From contig JAVJTA010000011.1 in the NCBI GenBank assembly GCA_040219135.1, positions 736,796 through 800,795 of the forward strand: a stretch of 64,000 nt of DNA, in the 5' to 3' direction. The notes below the pieces were generated by a model. That model saw only the letters and a program-made list of their open reading frames with translations, searched no databases and had not been told where the DNA came from. Origin of the DNA: UBA7803 sp040219135 (GTDB lineage: Bacteria > Pseudomonadota > Gammaproteobacteria > Pseudomonadales > Azotimanducaceae). A program made the translations under genes and the position numbers. This document shows, in pieces, positions 44,876 to 53,500 of this stretch; within the stretch, counting starts at the first letter, position 1; every line of letters starts with the position of its first letter.

Positions 44876-46060
44876 ATGACTGCAACGCGCTCGCTCCCCG
44901 CTCTCGCCGCCACGCTGGTGCTTTCGATGCTGTTTGCCGGCGCCTGCGCCCAGGCCCCCGCCGGCAGTTCTCAGCCCACCTCGATCACCGGCAGTGCCGG
45001 GACCACCCTTATGGCCACCCCGATGGCGAGCTTCGACGAGCCGTGGGCCATGACCTTTCTGCCGGACGGCCGCCTGTTGGTGACCGAGAAACCGGGACGG
45101 CTGCTGATCCTCACGCTGCGCGCACCGCGCCCCCGCGTCGTCGCCGGCGTTCCCGACGTGGACTACGGCGGCCAGGGCGGGCTCGGCGACGTCACCCTGC
45201 ACCCCGGCTTCGCCGACAACGGCATCATTTACCTCTCATACGCCGAGGCCGGCGACGGCAACACCCGGGGGGCCGCGGTGGCCCGTGCGCGTCTGGTGGA
45301 ATCCGCCGATGGGGCGCACCTGGACGATCTCACCGTGATCTGGCGCCAGACGCCGAAGGTCACCGGTCGCGGCCACTACGGACACCGCCTGGCTTTCGCA
45401 CCTGACGGCCACCTGTTCATCACCTCCGGCGAGCGCCAGAAGTTCACGCCGGCTCAGGATCTCGAGCAGAATCTCGGCAAGATCATCCGCCTGCGCGACG
45501 ACGGGTCCGTGCCTCCGGACAACCCGTTCGCCGGGCGCGGCGACGTCGCTGCCCAGGTCTGGTCGCTGGGCCAGCGCAATCCCCTGGGTATCGCTTTCGC
45601 CGCCGATGGCAGACTGTGGGCTCACGAAATGGGGCCCGCCGGCGGCGACGAATTGAATCTGATCCGACGCGGCAGCAACTACGGCTACCCGCTGGTTTCC
45701 AACGGCAACCACTACGACGGCAGAACGATTCCGGACCACGCTACCCGCCCCGACCTGCAGGCGCCGGCAGCCTGGTGGACCCCGGTGATCTCACCCGCCG
45801 GTCTGGTCATTTACGGCGGCGACCTGTTTCCGGACTGGCGCGGTCAGGCACTGATCGGCGGCCTGTCGTCGCGGGCGCTGATCCGCGTCGCCCTTCACAG
45901 CGAACAGGACAGCGAACAGGAGGCCGACCAGGCACGCGAAGTCGAACGCTTTGCCATGGGCAGACGGATTCGTGAGGTGGAGCAGGGTCCCGACGGAGCG
46001 CTGTGGGTGCTGGAGGATCGAAGCAACGGACGCCTGCTGCGGCTGACGCCGGCCGGCTGA
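44876..46060 (+). CDS. PQQ-dependent sugar dehydrogenase-type lipoprotein or periplasmic protein
   Basis: A 394-residue exported six-bladed propeller of the soluble glucose/sorbosone dehydrogenase family (YliI/Asd-like). EPWAMTFLPDGRLLVTEKPG, GHRLAFAPDGHLFITSGER and LGQRNPLGIAF then HEMGPAGGDELN are the PQQ and calcium-binding blocks. The signal peptide ends in FAGACAQ, a marginal lipobox. It would oxidise an aldose in the periplasm if PQQ is available; no PQQ genes lie here. A 12-bp tandem duplication at 45899-45922 lengthens a surface loop. Confidence 0.88.
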   Translation: MTATRSLPALAATLVLSMLFAGACAQAPAGSSQPTSITGSAGTTLMATPMASFDEPWAMTFLPDGRLLVTEKPGRLLILTLRAPRPRVVAGVPDVDYGGQGGLGDVTLHPGFADNGIIYLSYAEAGDGNTRGAAVARARLVESADGAHLDDLTVIWRQTPKVTGRGHYGHRLAFAPDGHLFITSGERQKFTPAQDLEQNLGKIIRLRDDGSVPPDNPFAGRGDVAAQVWSLGQRNPLGIAFAADGRLWAHEMGPAGGDELNLIRRGSNYGYPLVSNGNHYDGRTIPDHATRPDLQAPAAWWTPVISPAGLVIYGGDLFPDWRGQALIGGLSSRALIRVALHSEQDSEQEADQAREVERFAMGRRIREVEQGPDGALWVLEDRSNGRLLRLTPAG

Positions 46061-46079
46061 GTTTCAGGCGTTGACGGGC

Positions 46080-46159
46080 GGCCGCACCTGGCCGGCCGCA
46101 CCTGGCCGGCCGCACCTGGCCGGCCGCACCTAGCCGGCCGCACCTAGCCGGCCGCACCA
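46080..46159. repeat. Six-copy 14-bp tandem repeat
   Basis: The decamer GGCCGCACCT recurs at 46080, 46094, 46108, 46122, 46136 and 46150 (the last ends in A), a period of 14 with little variation. On the minus strand the TAG stop of the DUF6316-like gene (46144-46146) lies in the fifth and sixth copies, so the array grew at that gene's 3' end. Confidence 0.95.
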
Positions 46160-46419
46160 AAGCTCGGCGCCAGCGGTCGACCCATGACGTAGGAATCGAG
46201 CACGAACTCGCGGATCACGCTCATTGCACCGTCGCCGTCGGCGCGCTCGCGGAGCAGCTCCTTGAGCATGCCGGCTTCGATCTCGGCTTCGAACTGGGAA
46301 TCGTAGGGCCCCACGTCCACGCACTCGCGGGTGTGGAAGTACCATTTGCCGTTGCTCAGAAACACCCGCTCGGAGCGGAACCAGGTCCGAGGATGCTCGT
46401 TCGTTCTAACTGCATTCAT
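46144..46419 (-). CDS. DUF6316-like small protein
   Basis: A 91-residue cytoplasmic protein. RTWFRSERVFLSNGKWYFHT and TRECVDVGPYDSQFEAEIEA match the pattern of the small DUF6316 family (aromatic core W/F/Y and an acidic helix), known mainly from Pseudomonas relatives. I am not certain of the family name. The ATG at 46419 has GGAAG about nine bases before it; the open frame extends further upstream without homology. Its last three residues and stop are made by the 14-bp repeat. Confidence 0.6.
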   Translation of the reverse strand: MNAVRTNEHPRTWFRSERVFLSNGKWYFHTRECVDVGPYDSQFEAEIEAGMLKELLRERADGDGAMSVIREFVLDSYVMGRPLAPSFGAAG

Positions 46420-46589
46420 GCCAGGCAACTTCCGCATGGACGTGAAGCTGCAGTCTCGCACCTGCGGCCAGCCGGTCTGTTCGGATTTTGTCAGACAAAC
46501 ATCAACGGCTTGCGCCCCGGATTTCGCTTCCAGGGACCTCACCGTTCCGGCAGAATCGCGCGCTTTTGCGGCCGCTGAGCGCGATCGTC

Positions 46590-47152
46590 ATGCGTCTGGT
46601 CACCTTCGACCCGTTCCGCACCCTGGGCATGCCCGGGGCAAGCTACGTCAAGCCGGACCTGTACCCGCAGCACCTCGAGGTGATCCGCAGCGCCGACTGG
46701 CTACTGTTTCCGGAGTACCGGCAGGTGAACAGCCTGGTGTACGCCCACCGCAAGCGGGTGTTTCCGAGCGTCTCCAGCTACCGCGACTACTGCCGCGGCC
46801 CGACAGGCGCAGGCCGTCAGTCGCTCTACGCCCAGGCCTACCTGCCCGTCGACCGTGACCTGCGGATCGTCGTGATCGGTCGCGAGGTCGTGGCCAGCTA
46901 CTGGCGGGTGCAGGCCGAAGGCGCCTTTCTCAACAACCTGGCCGCCGGCGGCACGCTCGAATCGACCATGCCGGGTTCGACGTGGCGATGCTCGGCGACC
47001 GTCCCTACGTGTTCGAGTTCAACCGACTGTTCGGCAACCGCGGCCTGCAGGAGCAGGGCGTGCGCCCGAGCGACCTGATCTTCGACTATCTGCGTTCGCG
47101 CACGAGCAGGAAGCCGCGCCGCGACGGGTCCGGCGGGCGCCAGGCCGCCTGA
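46590..47152 (+). pseudogene. Broken ATP-grasp (RimK-like) gene
   Basis: The first frame encodes MRLVTFDPFRTLGMPGASYV, then RSADWLLFPEYRQVNSLVYA, the N-terminal region of a RimK-type ATP-grasp family. It continues to RDLRIVVIGREVVASYWRVQ and ends near 46960. The second frame, from about 46964, gives DHAGFDVAMLGDRPYVFEFN then RLFGNRGLQEQG, the C-terminal catalytic part. The middle ATP-binding segment (about 70 residues after SSYRDYCRG) and about 20 residues before DHAGFD are missing. It looks like two deletions, the second with a frameshift. Confidence 0.65.
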
Positions 47153-47222
47153 CCGCCCGGGGGCCGGGCAGCAATGACGGCCGACCGGTATGATCGCCGG
47201 CTGGGTCCGTGGAACCGAGACC

Positions 47223-48452
47223 ATGACGAACGCCTCCGCCGCCCCGGACGCCGGGCAAGCGCTGCCACCGCGGTCGGCCTATCCCTGGTTTCTGACCGGT
47301 TCGAGCCTGTGGCTGGCCGGTATGAGCCTGCAGGGGTTCCTGTTCTCCTGGCTGCTGGTGGGGGTGCTGGAGCGCCCGGCCCACGAAGTCGGCCTGGCCC
47401 GCTCGCTGGCGGAGTTCCCGCCCCTGATCGTGCTGTTCCTCGGCGGTCTGCTGGGCGATCGCTTCAACGGCCGCAGCTACCTGGCCACCATGCACGTGCT
47501 GGTGGCGCTGCCGCCGCTGCTCATCGCCGCCGTCTACGGCCTCGGGGAGCTCGGCTACTGGTGGGTGCTGCTGTTCGGCGTGTCCATGGCCAGCATCCAG
47601 GCACTCTCCGACCCGGCGCGGCAGTCGCTGATCAGCCGGGTGTCGCGCATGGACATCCAGCGCGCCATCACCATCATGATCATCACGTCGTCGCTGCTCG
47701 GCCTGACGGGTTTCTACCTCGGTGGGCGCCTCGACGTGCTCGGCCTCGGTACCGTGCTGTGCCTGCAGGCGCTGCTGTTCTTCGTCGGCACCTTCGCCAT
47801 GCTGCAACTGCCCTCGCTGCCGCACGTGATCGGCCCCGGCCCGCGACCGGGCATCGCCGACGGGCTGGCGGCGGTGTGGCGGGCACCCCTGGTGCGCAAC
47901 ATCGTCTCGCTGAACTTCCTCTCCAGCCTGTTCAATGCCGGCGCCTACGTGATCGCGATTCCTTTCATAGTCAAAGAAGTCTACCTGGGCGATGCCGCGT
48001 TCTTCGCCGGCGTGATGATCGTGTTCAGCGCCGGCAGCATCGGCTCGAACGTCCTGCTGCTGGCGTTCATGCCGCTCCGGCGGCCGGGACGGGTGTTCCT
48101 GCTGATGCAGCTCACCCGGATGGTGATTCTGCTGCTGTTGTTCCTGCAGCCCGAGCTGTGGCTGTTCTACCTGGCGATGTTCGCCTGGGGGCTGAACATG
48201 GGCGTTACCACCACGCTCGTCCGCACCACGGTACAGGAGCTGGCCGACGCCACCCGGCGCGCCCAGGTGCTGTCGATCCTGCTGCTCAGCTTCATGGTGA
48301 CCGCCCCGGTGAGTTCGCTGCTGCTCGGCGTGCTCATCGAGTTCACCACGCCGCTGGCCGCATTGCTGCCGGGCATCGGCGTGTCCCTGGTGATATTCGT
48401 CCTGGGGCTGTGGAAGAGCGGACTGTGGCAGTTCGAATCGGCGCGGGCCTGA
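47223..48452 (+). CDS. MFS transporter
   Basis: A 409-residue major facilitator with about twelve hydrophobic segments and the loop motif GLLGDRFNGR between helices 2 and 3. It resembles the DHA/enterobactin-exporter type (MFS_3), often an efflux pump; the substrate is unknown. The ATG at 47223 is preferred to one 11 codons upstream since it starts nearer the first helix. It ends in front of the 19-bp tandem repeat. Confidence 0.87.
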   Translation: MTNASAAPDAGQALPPRSAYPWFLTGSSLWLAGMSLQGFLFSWLLVGVLERPAHEVGLARSLAEFPPLIVLFLGGLLGDRFNGRSYLATMHVLVALPPLLIAAVYGLGELGYWWVLLFGVSMASIQALSDPARQSLISRVSRMDIQRAITIMIITSSLLGLTGFYLGGRLDVLGLGTVLCLQALLFFVGTFAMLQLPSLPHVIGPGPRPGIADGLAAVWRAPLVRNIVSLNFLSSLFNAGAYVIAIPFIVKEVYLGDAAFFAGVMIVFSAGSIGSNVLLLAFMPLRRPGRVFLLMQLTRMVILLLLFLQPELWLFYLAMFAWGLNMGVTTTLVRTTVQELADATRRAQVLSILLLSFMVTAPVSSLLLGVLIEFTTPLAALLPGIGVSLVIFVLGLWKSGLWQFESARA

Positions 48453-48466
48453 TCCAGATCTCAATT

Positions 48467-48545
48467 CGCTGAGGGCTCTTTAGTCCGCTAAGGGCTCTTT
48501 ATTCCGCTGAGGGCTCTTTAGTCCGCTGAGGGCTCCTCCGCTGAG
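48467..48545. repeat. Four-copy 19-bp tandem repeat with partial fifth copy
   Basis: Units based on CGCTGAGGGCTCTTTAGTC start at 48467, 48486, 48505 and 48524; a shortened copy follows at 48539. On the minus strand the TAA stop of the alpha/beta hydrolase gene (48518-48520) lies inside. Each unit repeats the end of that gene, including the stop-codon region. Confidence 0.95.
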
Positions 48546-49414
48546 GCTGCCGGGTCGGCGATGAAGCGTGCCACGAGTTCGGGATCCTGCATGGGGATGA
48601 AGTGGGTCAGGTGCGGCAGGTAGACATCGCGACCGTTCGGGAACTCGGCCGCCAGCGCCGGCCACGTGGGTGAGCCGGAAAAGTCCATCGCCGACGAATC
48701 CGCCTCTCGCGCCCGGGCCCGCAGCACCACCACCGGCTGCTGTATGCCGGGAATGCGATCGTGCACGTCCGTGCGGCTGTTGCCCATGTAGATGGAGGCT
48801 TCGACCATGGGCGGGCAGGCGAGCTCGAAGCCGTCGCCGTCGGCGCGGGGCAGCACGCCGTAGCGGCAGTAATCCTCCAGCACGTCGCGGCGCCAGAGCG
48901 AAAACGGCGCGCGGTCGACGAAGCGCTCGAACATCTCTTCCCAGGACGCCCAGTGGTTGCGCCGCCGCGACACCGGATGGTCCTCGGCCGTGGCGAACTC
49001 CTGCTGGCGCGTACCGTACACCTCGGGGTCGAGAATGACCGGATCCACCAGCAGCAGGCGGGTGAAGGTAGCCGGCGCCTGGGCCGCCACCTGGGTAACA
49101 CAGTGGCCGCCCATGGAATGGCCCACGCCGATGGCGCCCTCGAGTCCGAGACCGGCACAGAACTCGGCCAGATCCCGGCCGAAGGCCGCCCACAGGTAGG
49201 GCTCCCGCTTGTCGCTGCGACCGTGGCCGCGCATGTCCACGGCGATCACCCGGTAGCCCTCCGGCAGGGCCGCCACGGTGCGGTCCCAGCAGCGCGCGTG
49301 AAATCCCGTGGCGTGCACCAGCAGCACTACGGGCGCGTCGTCCGGACCCCACTCGAAGTAGCTGAGCCGGATCTGGCTGGTCTGAAACTGATACGCCGTT
49401 GGTTCGCCCTGCAT
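48518..49414 (-). CDS. Alpha/beta hydrolase
   Basis: A 298-residue alpha/beta hydrolase. LLVHATGFHARCWD is the oxyanion region, VGHSMGGHC the nucleophile Ser elbow, and LTHFIPMQDP the catalytic His. It is of the epoxide hydrolase/esterase type but with Ser. The ATG at 49414 follows GGCGGGA and begins the homology; longer open frames upstream are not supported. The C-terminal residues (EEPSAD) and the TAA stop lie in a tandem repeat. Confidence 0.86.
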   Translation of the reverse strand: MQGEPTAYQFQTSQIRLSYFEWGPDDAPVVLLVHATGFHARCWDRTVAALPEGYRVIAVDMRGHGRSDKREPYLWAAFGRDLAEFCAGLGLEGAIGVGHSMGGHCVTQVAAQAPATFTRLLLVDPVILDPEVYGTRQQEFATAEDHPVSRRRNHWASWEEMFERFVDRAPFSLWRRDVLEDYCRYGVLPRADGDGFELACPPMVEASIYMGNSRTDVHDRIPGIQQPVVVLRARAREADSSAMDFSGSPTWPALAAEFPNGRDVYLPHLTHFIPMQDPELVARFIADPAASAEEPSAD

Positions 49415-49554
49415 GTTCCCGCCACGTCGCGCAAAGCGCTCCATGGTATGCGGCCGCCGGGGCCGGGCCAAGGCCGCGCGCCGCGGCAGGCCGACCGGGT
49501 CCCGGGCGGAACAGACGGCGACTGCCATGATGCTTTTGGGTACACTTCCCGATC

Positions 49555-50154
49555 ATGCCCCAGGCTCTAACCAAATCCGACGTCGTCTCCTCGGAGCAGG
49601 AGCCGTTGATCCTCGTCGACTCCGACGACAAGGAGGTCGGCCGCCTGGACAAATCCGCCTGTCACGACGGTGACGGCATTCTGCACCGGGCGTTCTCGCT
49701 GTTCGTTTTCAATCCCCGGGGAGAGCTGCTGCTGCAGCGTCGCGCCGCCGGCAAGCGTCTGTGGCCCTCGTACTGGTCCAACAGCTGCTGTTCGCATCCC
49801 CGCGCCGGCGAGGACATGGGCCAGGCCGTCGGCCGGCGCCTGCACCAGGAACTCGGGCTCGAAGCAACGCTGTCGTTCGTCTACAAGTTCGAGTACATGG
49901 CGCCCTATCGCGATCTCGGTACCGAGCACGAGCTATGCTGGGTATACGTAGGCAGAACCCGGGACGAGCCGGTGATCAACACGACCGAAATCGACGAGTG
50001 GCGCTGGATCGCCCCGGATGCCCTAACCCGCGAGCTGGCCGAGCGCGGAACGCAGTTCACGCCCTGGCTGAAGCTCGAGTGGGCGCGGCTGCGCGAAGAG
50101 TTTGGTGAGCGCCTCGATATCGGGCCGGTTTCTCACCGCAGGGATTCTCCGTGA
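49555..50154 (+). CDS. idi: Isopentenyl-diphosphate delta-isomerase, type 1
   Basis: A 199-residue Nudix-fold enzyme that interconverts IPP and DMAPP. The active-site Cys79 is in NSCCSHP and the acidic metal/acid residues E124 and E126 in GTEHELC, matching E. coli Idi. The Nudix box is the variant of this family. It is coupled (GTGA) to the following HMG-CoA synthase gene, which points to an isoprenoid operon using mevalonate. Confidence 0.93.
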   Translation: MPQALTKSDVVSSEQEPLILVDSDDKEVGRLDKSACHDGDGILHRAFSLFVFNPRGELLLQRRAAGKRLWPSYWSNSCCSHPRAGEDMGQAVGRRLHQELGLEATLSFVYKFEYMAPYRDLGTEHELCWVYVGRTRDEPVINTTEIDEWRWIAPDALTRELAERGTQFTPWLKLEWARLREEFGERLDIGPVSHRRDSP

Positions 50155-51644
50155 GCGACCGCGCCATCGGCATCAGCGGCTTTGCCTGCTATGTGCCGCG
50201 CTACCGCGTGGCGCTGCGCGACTGGTGCCGCTGGAACGACGACAGCTGGGACAAGGTGCGCAGCGTCGTCGGCACCGGCTACCGCATGCGCGGCCCGGAC
50301 GAGAACGCCTACACCATGGCAGCCACCGCGGTGCTGCGACTCATCCGTCAGTACGACCTCGACCCCGAACGCATCGGCTTCCTCGGGCTCGGCACCGAGT
50401 CGAGCACCGACAACTCCGCGGGCGCGGTGATCGTCAAAGGCATGGTGAACCGGGCCCTGGTCGAGCTCGACATGCCGCCGCTGGCACGTGCCTGCGAGGT
50501 ACCGGAGTTCAAGCATGCCTGTCTCGGCGGCGTGTACGCGCTCAAGGCGGCGGCGCGCTATCTGGCCCTCGACGGTCGCGGCCGTCACGCCATCGTCGTG
50601 TGTGCCGACGTCGCCGAGTACGCCCGTTCGACCTCCGGCGAGCCAACTCAGGGTGCCGGTGCGGTGGCCATGCTGGTGGAGGAGTCTCCTCAGCTGCTCG
50701 CGCTGGAGCTGAACATCTCCGGCACCGCGTCGGACTATCGCGGTCCGGATTTCCGCAAGCCGTTTCTGCGCTTCACGCAGCAGCGACCAAACGAGTACGC
50801 CCAGCCCCGGGATTTTCCCGTGTTCAACGGCAAGTACTCCACCACCTGCTACATCGACGAAGTCCTGGCTGCCATGCGCGATCTGTTCGCCCGTCTCGCC
50901 GACGCCGGCGATGCGACGCTGCGTGCGGTACCGGCGCAGCCGAGCCGCTTCATGCGCGACCTGTCGGCAACGTTTCTGCACCGGCCCTACCAGCGCATGG
51001 CGGAGACCGGACTGATCATGAGCTACCTGCTGGCGCTGGCCGTCGGCGACGGCGACGACCTCGGCGAGCTGGCCGGCTATGCCGAGACCGCGGCGGTGGA
51101 CGTCGGCGCCCTGGTCACCGAACTCACCACCCCGCCCGACGTCTACGCCCTGGTCGAGGAGCAGCGTCTCGGCGACGAGATCTTTCCGCTCGCGGTCCAG
51201 ACCGCGCGGGCATTCCGCAGCCATCCGCGCTTCGCCGAGCTGATGACCGGCCTCGGCACGCTGGAGATGCAGGAGGTCGGCAATCTCTACACGGCGTCGC
51301 TGCCGGCGTGGATGGCCGCCGGTCTCGAAGAGGCAGCCGCCCGCGGCGAGGCGCTCGCCGGCACACGGATTCTGACCCTCGGCTACGGCAGCGGCGATGC
51401 CGCGGAGGCCATCCCCATGGTGGTGATGCCCGGTTGGCAGGGGGCCGCGGACCGCATCGGCTTCACTCGGGCCATGCTGGACCCTATCGACCTTGGCGCA
51501 GAAGCGTACGCTGCGCTGCACGATGGCACGCCCTTCGAGCATCCGGTTGCCCGTCGGTCCGGCGTGTTCTACATCGACCGCATCGGCGCCCGAGAAGCGC
51601 ACTTCGACGACTCCGGCATCGAGTACTACCGCTACTACGGCTGA
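50151..51644 (+). CDS. Hydroxymethylglutaryl-CoA synthase family protein
   Basis: A 497-residue thiolase-fold enzyme. The HMG-CoA synthase triad is visible: E83 (GTESSTDNSAG), Cys124 (KHACLGGVYAL) and His277 (FLHRPYQRM). It would condense acetyl-CoA with acetoacetyl-CoA to HMG-CoA for the mevalonate pathway, or be a polyketide beta-branching homologue. At 497 residues it is longer than most PksG proteins, which favours the mevalonate role. The GTG start overlaps the idi stop. Confidence 0.88.
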   Translation: MSDRAIGISGFACYVPRYRVALRDWCRWNDDSWDKVRSVVGTGYRMRGPDENAYTMAATAVLRLIRQYDLDPERIGFLGLGTESSTDNSAGAVIVKGMVNRALVELDMPPLARACEVPEFKHACLGGVYALKAAARYLALDGRGRHAIVVCADVAEYARSTSGEPTQGAGAVAMLVEESPQLLALELNISGTASDYRGPDFRKPFLRFTQQRPNEYAQPRDFPVFNGKYSTTCYIDEVLAAMRDLFARLADAGDATLRAVPAQPSRFMRDLSATFLHRPYQRMAETGLIMSYLLALAVGDGDDLGELAGYAETAAVDVGALVTELTTPPDVYALVEEQRLGDEIFPLAVQTARAFRSHPRFAELMTGLGTLEMQEVGNLYTASLPAWMAAGLEEAAARGEALAGTRILTLGYGSGDAAEAIPMVVMPGWQGAADRIGFTRAMLDPIDLGAEAYAALHDGTPFEHPVARRSGVFYIDRIGAREAHFDDSGIEYYRYYG

Positions 51645-51746
51645 GCCCCAGACTGTTAAGAGAAAGACAAGAAAAGAAAAAACTTAACCCCGATCGACCC
51701 GCCCGGACGTTATCCCTCTCGACGACAACGTTCAGGAGATCGATTC
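51645..51746. other. Intergenic region with purine tract in an inverted repeat
   Basis: A nearly all-purine, AT-rich run (about 51659-51682) lies between GTTAAG (51655-51660) and CTTAAC (51683-51688). It is conspicuous in this GC-rich sequence. It may mark the end of the HMG-CoA synthase transcript or the promoter region of the VWA operon. AGGAG lies about 13 bases before the next ATG. Confidence 0.4.
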
Positions 51747-53495
51747 ATGCGTCCCAGCAGATATCTCATGGTGACCGTACTGGCCCTGACGGCCTGCAGC
51801 GGTCATGAGGAAACGGTCACGGTCCTCGAGCCGGACCAGCCCGAAACCCCCACAGCGCCCCTTCCCGTCGAAGGCGAAGCCAGCCCCCGGACGACGCCCG
51901 CGCCGGTCACGAGTCCCGGCCGCCAGGAACTCGCGGACGAACGCCTGCGCCGGGCCCAGGAGAGCAAGGTGAGCGGCGCCCCGATCCGCGAGGCAGAACT
52001 CGCGAACGCCGCCGTTGATCAGGCCTGGCCCGGTTCGCAGCGGATTCCGGCGCAGGGACCGCCGAGCCGCTGGGGTACCCCGGAAAACCGTGAGAACTAC
52101 CGCCACGTGGAGGACAACCCGGTACGATTGACCATCGCCGATCCGGTTTCGACCTTCAGCATCGACGTGGACACGGCCGCCTACAGCAATCTGCGGCGGC
52201 TGCTCAACCAGGGCAGCCTGCCGCCGGCAGACGCGGTGCGCATCGAGGAGCTGATCAACTACTTCAGCTACGACTACCCGGCGCCAGACAACGGCGAGGC
52301 CTTCAACGTCATTACCGAAGTCGGCCCGGCGCCGTGGAATTCCGAGCGCCAGCTTCTGCACATCGGCATCCAGGGCAAGCGCCTGGCAGCCGACGCGCTG
52401 CCGCCCGCCAATCTGGTGTTCCTCATCGATGTCTCGGGTTCCATGCAGAGCCCGGACAAGCTCGACCTGCTGAAAGCATCGCTGAAGCTGCTCACCCGGC
52501 AACTCGACGCCGAAGACCGCATCAGCATCGCCGTCTACGCCGGCTCGGCCGGCGCGGTGCTGGAACCCACGGCCGGCAACCGCAGCGCGGAGATCGACGC
52601 CGCCATCGACCGGCTCAGCGCCGGGGGATCGACCAACGGCGGCGCCGGCATCCATCTCGCCTACGCCATGGCGCGCCAGGCGTTCATGCGCGACGGCATC
52701 AATCGGGTGATCCTAGCCACCGACGGCGACTTCAACGTCGGCACCACGGACCAGCACGCCCTGGAAGATCTGGTGGAGCGCGAGAGAGCCTCCGGGGTGG
52801 CGCTGACGGTGCTCGGGTTCGGCAGCGGCAACTACAACGACGCCCTGATGCAGCGTCTGGCCCAGGTCGGCAACGGCAACGCCGCCTACGTGGACACGAT
52901 GAACGAAGCTCGCAAGGTGCTCGTGGACGAACTGGCCAGCACCCTCAAGATCATCGCCAAGGACGTGAAGATCCAGGTGGAGTTCAATCCTGCCGTGGTC
53001 GCCGAGTACCGACTGCTCGGCTACGAAACCCGCATGCTGGCCCGCGAGGACTTCAACAACGACCAGGTCGACGCCGGCGAGATCGGCGCCGGTCACACGG
53101 TGACCGCGCTGTACGAGCTCACCCTGCAGGACTCCGCCGACCGGCGCGTGGATCCGCTGCGCTACCAGGACCTGCGTCCGCAGCCGGGCGATCGACGCAG
53201 CGACGAGCTCGCCTTCGTACGCCTGCGTCATAAGGCCCCCGACGCAGATGCCAGCTCGCTGATCGAGATGCCGATCCGCACCACCGACATGCAGTCCGAT
53301 CTCCGGCGAACCAGCGACGACTTCCGCTTCTCGGCGGCGGTGGCCGGATTCGGCTCGCTGCTGCGGGCCGGCGCGCAGACCGGCAATTTCTCGTACGATG
53401 ACGTCAGCTCGCTGGCGCTGGGCGCCCGGGGCGCGGATCCGTTCGGCTACCGGGGCGAGTTCCTCGGTCTGGTGCGGACCGCCCAGGCGCTGTAG
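51747..53495 (+). CDS. VWA domain lipoprotein (YfbK-like)
   Basis: A 582-residue surface or periplasmic lipoprotein. The signal ends in LTAC (lipobox at residues 14-17). A von Willebrand factor N-terminal domain is followed by a VWA domain with MIDAS motif D228-V-S-G-S232, then a DUF3520-like C-terminal region. VWA domains bind protein ligands via a metal ion. It leads the ECF sigma factor and anti-sigma genes, which are likely cotranscribed. Confidence 0.88.
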   Translation: MRPSRYLMVTVLALTACSGHEETVTVLEPDQPETPTAPLPVEGEASPRTTPAPVTSPGRQELADERLRRAQESKVSGAPIREAELANAAVDQAWPGSQRIPAQGPPSRWGTPENRENYRHVEDNPVRLTIADPVSTFSIDVDTAAYSNLRRLLNQGSLPPADAVRIEELINYFSYDYPAPDNGEAFNVITEVGPAPWNSERQLLHIGIQGKRLAADALPPANLVFLIDVSGSMQSPDKLDLLKASLKLLTRQLDAEDRISIAVYAGSAGAVLEPTAGNRSAEIDAAIDRLSAGGSTNGGAGIHLAYAMARQAFMRDGINRVILATDGDFNVGTTDQHALEDLVERERASGVALTVLGFGSGNYNDALMQRLAQVGNGNAAYVDTMNEARKVLVDELASTLKIIAKDVKIQVEFNPAVVAEYRLLGYETRMLAREDFNNDQVDAGEIGAGHTVTALYELTLQDSADRRVDPLRYQDLRPQPGDRRSDELAFVRLRHKAPDADASSLIEMPIRTTDMQSDLRRTSDDFRFSAAVAGFGSLLRAGAQTGNFSYDDVSSLALGARGADPFGYRGEFLGLVRTAQAL

Positions 53496-53500
53496 CGGGC

